Positions 40,569-44,435 of a stretch of 44,435 nt of DNA are shown in pieces; position 1 is the stretch's first letter, and each line of letters opens with the position of its first letter. This stretch comes from CAZRRV01 sp964602735. Its GTDB lineage: Bacteria > Bacillota > Clostridia > Oscillospirales > Acutalibacteraceae. The stretch is taken from NCBI GenBank assembly GCA_964602735.1, contig CAZRRV010000008.1:1-44435 (forward strand), written 5' to 3'. Below the pieces are notes generated by a model, which had not been told where the DNA came from, ran no database searches, and saw only the letters and a list, made by a program, of their open reading frames with translations. Made by a program: the position numbers and the translations under genes.

Positions 40569-42191
40569 TTACCATTTCCGTTTATCCGCGCGGGACTTTG
40601 CCTTATATGCTTTCACAGCTTCCGACACAACATAAAAATCGTTTGCCATTATCGTATCAATGCCCATATCAAGAAATTTCTCCGCCTCTTCCGGCGTTTC
40701 GGCGGCACAAATATTACAGGTAAGCCCGTTGGCGTGGGCTTTTTCAATCATTTCCCGCGTAAACGGGTGCCAGGTCACGAACTGAATTTTTTTGCACCCG
40801 AGTTCAAGCGCCCGGTCAACCATGCTTTCGTTGTCGGGTACCGCTGCGCAGCAGCGCTCGATTTCGGGGGCGATTCGAATAAGCTTTTTATGAATATAAT
40901 CGGACGTCATAAAATACACATACTTTTCGCAGTCATATTCCCGAATAAGCGCCACTATTTTTTCAAGTATACCGTCGTCGTACGGTTCTCTTTCTTTAAT
41001 ATGTATATTCATAATTACATGGCAGGCGAATTTTTTGAGGATCTCTTCAAAAGTTATAATTTTCAATCCCCTGAAAGATTCGCCGGACTTAATTCCGAAA
41101 TCATACCTGAGCAGTTCGTCGTAAGTGTGCTCGTAAACCTTGCCCGTACCGGTCGAAACCCTGTCGAGCGTGCTGTCGTGAATTGAAACTATTTCACCGT
41201 CGGCCGTTGCCCACAAATCAAATTCGATTTCGTCCGCTCCCAGCGCCACCGCGGCGCCGTAAGCCGGCATACTGTTCTCGGGCGCCATCGAATAAAACCC
41301 TCTGTGCGCACAGACGCGGGGATAAGGCAAAATATCCTCGGGGCATATAACTGCGCTTCCGGCGGGGCGGTATTTCCACGGACGCCTCCCTTGCTCTATG
41401 TATTCGTAATGAGCCGTCAGGGGACCGTTAAACCCGGCGGGCTTATAATATTTCTCTTTCGGATCGAATTCCGCGGTCGCCATACCCGCTTTGCTTTTCA
41501 GGTTGGCAAGCACCCTGCCCGTGGGCGCCACAATACAGCTTACCCCGCCTACCGGCGAATCCTCCCCCATGCTTACGGAAGCGCGCACCAGATAAGCGTT
41601 TGTGTTGTATGCGCAAAACTTGCATATCGTTTCAAGAGCGTCGTGGGTGTCGGTTCGCTGATGCGAACAGCCGATGATAATATCCGGCCTGAACCTCGCG
41701 ATACGCGCAAACGCCTCGTAAAAATAAAAATCGTAGCAGGTTAAAAAAGCGTAGCGCAGACCGTCGATTTCAATTATCGTTACGGGTTCGTATACATACG
41801 AATATCCGCTGTCGCGTTCGGGCATGGCCACTTCGCCGTTTGTGGGATGCTGTTTATAATATTTGCCGGCCACCTCGCCTTTTCGGTTAAACGCGTAGGT
41901 CGTATTGCGCCATCCGCCTTTTTCAACAGAAATAGCGTTTACAAAAACAACGGCATCGCAGCGCCGTGCGGTTTCGGCGGCTTTATTCAAAATTATCCCG
42001 TTATATTTCCTGTATGTTTCTCTTCGCCGCTCCTCGGTATCCGCGTAGCACGGCGTATCGGCATTTTCCGGCAAAACGATTAAATCCATACTTCCGTCGC
42101 ATTTGTCGAGCGCGTTTAACTGCCAGGCGAAACATTCGTCGGATTTCGAATAATCCGAGTAGTACGGCGGCTGTATAACACAGGCTTTCAT
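40569..42191 (-). CDS. Nitrilase-superfamily amidohydrolase fused to glycerophosphodiester phosphodiesterase
   Basis: A 540-residue two-domain protein. The N-terminal carbon-nitrogen hydrolase domain (about 1-275) has all three catalytic residues: Glu42 in VLPEN, Lys113 in KYYKQHP and Cys152 in LTCYDFYFYE. The C-terminal GDPD domain (about 300-535) has CAHRGFYSMAPENS, EIEFDLW and SIHDSTLDR, matching the catalytic His pair and metal ligands. No signal peptide, so cytoplasmic. It could hydrolyse an amide and a phosphodiester in the same compound, for example from N-acylethanolamine-type or glycerophosphodiester head groups (speculative). I chose ATG 42191, eight bases after AAAGGTG; a second ATG lies two codons upstream. 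Confidence 0.9.
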   Translation of the reverse strand: MKACVIQPPYYSDYSKSDECFAWQLNALDKCDGSMDLIVLPENADTPCYADTEERRRETYRKYNGIILNKAAETARRCDAVVFVNAISVEKGGWRNTTYAFNRKGEVAGKYYKQHPTNGEVAMPERDSGYSYVYEPVTIIEIDGLRYAFLTCYDFYFYEAFARIARFRPDIIIGCSHQRTDTHDALETICKFCAYNTNAYLVRASVSMGEDSPVGGVSCIVAPTGRVLANLKSKAGMATAEFDPKEKYYKPAGFNGPLTAHYEYIEQGRRPWKYRPAGSAVICPEDILPYPRVCAHRGFYSMAPENSMPAYGAAVALGADEIEFDLWATADGEIVSIHDSTLDRVSTGTGKVYEHTYDELLRYDFGIKSGESFRGLKIITFEEILKKFACHVIMNIHIKEREPYDDGILEKIVALIREYDCEKYVYFMTSDYIHKKLIRIAPEIERCCAAVPDNESMVDRALELGCKKIQFVTWHPFTREMIEKAHANGLTCNICAAETPEEAEKFLDMGIDTIMANDFYVVSEAVKAYKAKSRADKRKW

Positions 42192-42249
42192 ATACATTAC
42201 ACCTTTCGTCAAAAAAAGCCGTGAAGATCGATTGTAACCCTTATATTTA

Positions 42250-42278
42250 ATTTTCGCACCGAAACCGTAAATTGTCAA
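42250..42278 (-). promoter_or_regulatory. Promoter of nitrilase-GDPD gene
   Basis: On the minus strand, consensus TTGACA (42278-42273), 17 bases, then GAAAAT (42255-42250). Confidence 0.65.
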
Positions 42279-42306
42279 GGTTAAAAACAGTTTCCGTAAA
42301 ATTCTC

Positions 42307-42336
42307 TTGCCGAATCCGGCGGAAATATGATATAAT
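42307..42336 (+). promoter_or_regulatory. Promoter of isomerase-like gene
   Basis: TTGCCG (42307-42312), 18 bases, then consensus TATAAT (42331-42336). It is divergent from the nitrilase-GDPD promoter. Confidence 0.65.
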
Positions 42337-42339
42337 AAA

Positions 42340-42425
42340 ATGGTCAGATACACCCGGGAGAGGCGGCGCGTGATGCCGGTCTGCAGGTTACGCGATGTCG
42401 GCTCTCCGCAATCAATACACAGGAG
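42340..42425 (+). other. Possible structured 5' leader
   Basis: Nested pairing can be drawn in the untranslated region: GGAGAG (about 42357) with CTCTCC (about 42403), enclosing CGCGT with ACGCG. The leader is GC-rich compared with neighbouring promoters. No known riboswitch class was recognised. Confidence 0.35.
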
Positions 42426-42437
42426 GAGTTTGATTTT

Positions 42438-43316
42438 ATGCTTTTTTCCGTAAGCGCATACAGCTACAATAAGCAGCTTTCAAAAGGCGCCATCACCGAG
42501 GACGGCGTGTTGGAGAGCGCGAAAAAGCTGGGTTTCGACGCGATTGAACTTGTGGATTTCGTAGATTTCAACATTCCGGATGAACAAAAGCTTGAAAAAG
42601 CGAAAAACCTGAGGGCGAAAGCTGAATCGTTGAATCTTCGCATTTCCTGCCTTACCGTGGGAGCGGATTTTCTAACGGGAAGCGGCGGCGATACCCCGGC
42701 GGAAATCGAGCGCGTAAAACGCTATGTCGATTTGGGCTCTGTTCTCGGAGTAAACTTTATGCGCCACGATTCCACAAAAGGCTACCCGCGAGATTCCGGA
42801 GATTATGTTTCGTTTGACACGGTTCTGCCGCGTCTTGCCGACGCCTGCCGCAATATAACCGAATATGCGGCGGAACGCGGAATTATGACGATGGTTGAAA
42901 ATCACGGAAAATTCGCGCAGGATTCGGAAAGGGTCGAAAAACTGTACTGCGCGGTAAATCACCCTAATTTCCGGTTGCTCGGTGATATGGGCAATTTCCT
43001 TTGCGCCGACGAAAATCCCGCCGATGCTTTCGCAAGAATTGCGCCGTATCTCGGATATATTCACGCTAAGGATTTTGTCGTAAAGCCTTTCGGCGACCCC
43101 GACCCCGGAGAAGGCGTTATCCGTTCAAGGGGAGGGAATTTCCTGCGCGGCACAATAGTCGGACATGGCAATGTGCCGGTAAAACAATGTCTTTACCTTG
43201 CCAAGTCGGCGGGATACGACGGGTACGCCGCCATAGAGTTTGAAGGGCTCGAACCGGCGGAAGAAGCTCTTCGAATAGGGCTGGCCAATTTAAGACGGTA
43301 CTGGCAGGAAATATAA
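42438..43316 (+). CDS. Sugar-phosphate isomerase/epimerase-like TIM barrel
   Basis: A 292-residue protein of the xylose isomerase-like/AP endonuclease 2 TIM-barrel family. Visible metal-binding segments are GFDAIELVDF, MTMVENHG, RLLGDMGNF, YIHAKDF and YAAIEFEGLE, with Glu, Asp and His at the strand ends. Family members isomerise or epimerise free or phosphorylated sugars or inositols. AGGAGGAG precedes the ATG. It has its own promoter and terminator and is divergent from the nitrilase-GDPD gene, with which it may share a pathway (inference). Confidence 0.87.
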   Translation: MLFSVSAYSYNKQLSKGAITEDGVLESAKKLGFDAIELVDFVDFNIPDEQKLEKAKNLRAKAESLNLRISCLTVGADFLTGSGGDTPAEIERVKRYVDLGSVLGVNFMRHDSTKGYPRDSGDYVSFDTVLPRLADACRNITEYAAERGIMTMVENHGKFAQDSERVEKLYCAVNHPNFRLLGDMGNFLCADENPADAFARIAPYLGYIHAKDFVVKPFGDPDPGEGVIRSRGGNFLRGTIVGHGNVPVKQCLYLAKSAGYDGYAAIEFEGLEPAEEALRIGLANLRRYWQEI

Positions 43317-43321
43317 ACAGG

Positions 43322-43350
43322 CGCCGGCGGTTTTCCGCCGGCGTCTTCTT
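43322..43350 (+). terminator. Terminator of isomerase-like gene
   Basis: CGCCGGCGG (43322-43330), loop TTTT, CCGCCGGCG (43335-43343), then TCTTCTTTC. It lies only six bases after the stop codon at 43316. Confidence 0.9.
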
Positions 43351-43376
43351 TCGTTTCAGGATAGCATAACGCTCCG

Positions 43377-44174
43377 TTATCCCTCGTATTTCGTTATTTT
43401 CGCGGAGGTTATTTTAACTTCGCTTACGGGCTTATCGTAACTGTCGGTTTCAACCGAGGCTATTTTGTCAACAACATCCATACCCTTAAACACCTGCCCG
43501 AACACGGTATGGCCCCCGCTTTGACGAAACGCGCCGTCAAGATGCAGATTGCCGCCGGTTTTCTCGTAAAGTCCCCAAACTTCTTCGGGCACATTATGAA
43601 TTTCGGGATTGTTTTCATACTGACTGCGTGAAAACACGCCGGCTTCCGCCTGATTGATAAAGAACTGGCTCCCGTTTGTGCCCGGGCCCGCGTTCGCCAT
43701 GGAAACGGCTCCGCGAATATTCAGCAGTTTAGCGTCGAATTCGTCCGCGAAAGTTCCTCCCCAAATGCTTTTGCCTCCCGTTCCGTCCGCTTTTTCATAA
43801 TCGCCTCCCTGAATCATAAAGTCCTTCATTACACGGTGGAAAATCGTTCCGTTATACTTCCCGCCGTTTATCAGCCCCTTGAAATTTTCAACGGTTTTCG
43901 GCGCGCCGTCGGGGAAAAGCCGGATGTAAATATCACCGTAATTTGTGGAAAGCACGGCAATTTCCTCTCCGGCGGCGGGGTTCTCCGTTTGAAAGCCGTA
44001 TTCTTTATCCGCGTAGGCGTCGCCCACTTTTTGCGTTGCAACGGTACTGCCCGCGTTCGTTCCGTTGTTCCCGCCGTCGGAGTAAAAATTACTGCCGCCG
44101 CTTTTTTGCTTCCCGCATCCGGCAGCGAACAGGCAAAGCGCCGCCGCCAGACAGATTATCCGTTTTGTCTTCAT
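43377..44174 (-). CDS. Cyclophilin-type peptidyl-prolyl isomerase lipoprotein
   Basis: A 265-residue secreted lipoprotein. The signal peptide ends at lipobox FAAGC (residues 16-20 or so), followed by a Gly/Ser/Asn-rich spacer. The cyclophilin domain (about 75-262) has the active-site Arg in FHRVMKDFMIQGGD, then GAVSMANAGPGTNGSQFFI and HTVFGQVFKGMDVVDKI. It contains a longer insert (EAGVFSRSQYENNPEI to LHLDG) than small cytoplasmic cyclophilins. It helps fold exported proteins outside the membrane. ATG 44174 lies downstream of GAGGACGG; the upstream TTG at 44183 overlaps it. Confidence 0.94.
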   Translation of the reverse strand: MKTKRIICLAAALCLFAAGCGKQKSGGSNFYSDGGNNGTNAGSTVATQKVGDAYADKEYGFQTENPAAGEEIAVLSTNYGDIYIRLFPDGAPKTVENFKGLINGGKYNGTIFHRVMKDFMIQGGDYEKADGTGGKSIWGGTFADEFDAKLLNIRGAVSMANAGPGTNGSQFFINQAEAGVFSRSQYENNPEIHNVPEEVWGLYEKTGGNLHLDGAFRQSGGHTVFGQVFKGMDVVDKIASVETDSYDKPVSEVKITSAKITKYEG

Positions 44175-44209
44175 ATTTTTCAACCGTCCTCAAAATAAAG
44201 CTTGCTTTT

Positions 44210-44238
44210 ATTTTAACCAATTGCTATTATTAAATCAA
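44210..44238 (-). promoter_or_regulatory. Promoter of cyclophilin gene
   Basis: On the minus strand, TTGATT (44238-44233), 17 bases, then TAAAAT (44215-44210). Confidence 0.75.
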
Positions 44239-44382
44239 GAGGAAAAACACGGCGGGATTGAAAATTGCCGCTTTTTATCTCTGCAATGAAGCAAGAAAAA
44301 GCATTACTTTTCAAAGATTATGTATAAGACCGCTCGCCTTTCGGGAAAAGGCGAACGATCGAAGTACTGAAATTTCATAAAT

Positions 44383-44435
44383 GTCCCCGTAGCTCAGCAG
44401 GATAGAGCGCGAGCCTCCTAAGGTCACGTAAGACC
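44383..44435 (+). tRNA. tRNA-Arg (anticodon CCU), 5' part, cut by window end
   Basis: GTCCCCG (44383-44389) fits an acceptor 5' strand. TA and the D-arm GCTC...GAGC follow, then CGAGC, and loop CTCCTAA with anticodon CCT (44417-44419). The next five bases, GGTCA, pair with CGAGC at only three of five positions. The window then ends after CGTAAGACC, so the T-arm and acceptor 3' strand cannot be seen. See the finding on the disrupted stem. Confidence 0.75.

Noticed and set aside
1..44435. CRISPR arrays, rRNA genes, replication origin, toxin-antitoxin pairs
   Set aside because: Looked for regular spaced repeats, rRNA-like sequence, DnaA-box clusters and small overlapping gene pairs of those types; none seen.

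Overview
The window looks like a chromosomal segment of an anaerobic, fermentative member of the Clostridia (Firmicutes). This rests on GGAGG-type ribosome binding sites, strong sigma-A promoters, the mnmE-mnmG pair, a four-gene [FeFe]-hydrogenase operon of the Hnd type, small 2[4Fe-4S] ferredoxin, malic enzyme and PASTA-kinase-like genes. I cannot name a genus. Most of the window is moderately GC-rich with many GCG/CGC/GCC codons. The stretch from about 3.6 to 8.2 kb is clearly AT-richer with different codon use.

Left end (1-1.25 kb): two perfect 23-bp inverted repeats at 33-55 and 337-359 bound a 281-bp spacer holding an outward-pointing promoter. A tyrosine recombinase gene begins just beyond the right repeat. 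This is the layout of a phase-variable invertible promoter switch. In the orientation seen here the promoter runs into a terminator at 358-380, so the state reads as OFF; the likely target lies left of base 1, outside the window.

1.3-8.3 kb: a tRNA-Leu(UAG) gene followed by a decayed mobile island. It holds a broken tyrosine integrase, small remnants, a 16-C tract, an XRE-regulator fragment, one large intact UvrD/Rep-type helicase with zinc ribbons at both ends, and a large serine recombinase broken by at least three stops and two frameshifts.

8.3-23.4 kb, mostly minus strand: an EF-G-like GTPase directly behind the hndABCD hydrogenase operon (NAD(P)H/ferredoxin-linked H2 metabolism); a plus-strand GH39 glycosidase with a palindromic operator in its promoter; a CNNM/CorC protein; class II aldolase; a Na+/H+-type antiporter, a lipid kinase and a PASTA protein whose kinase domain has lost its catalytic residues.

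23.4-32.1 kb, plus strand: mnmE-mnmG (tRNA wobble modification), a small zinc-ribbon protein behind a structured, partly tRNA-like leader, rpe and a phosphohexomutase, yajC, radA and a Nudix hydrolase. 32.1-44.4 kb: ferredoxin, ABC half-transporter, PRTase-like protein, EamA transporter, malic enzyme, SLOG protein, AI-2E permease overlapping a PepSY lipoprotein, Fe-S flavoprotein, a nitrilase-GDPD fusion, a sugar-phosphate isomerase-like TIM barrel, a cyclophilin lipoprotein and, at the very end, the 5' part of a tRNA-Arg(CCU) gene whose anticodon stem does not close normally.
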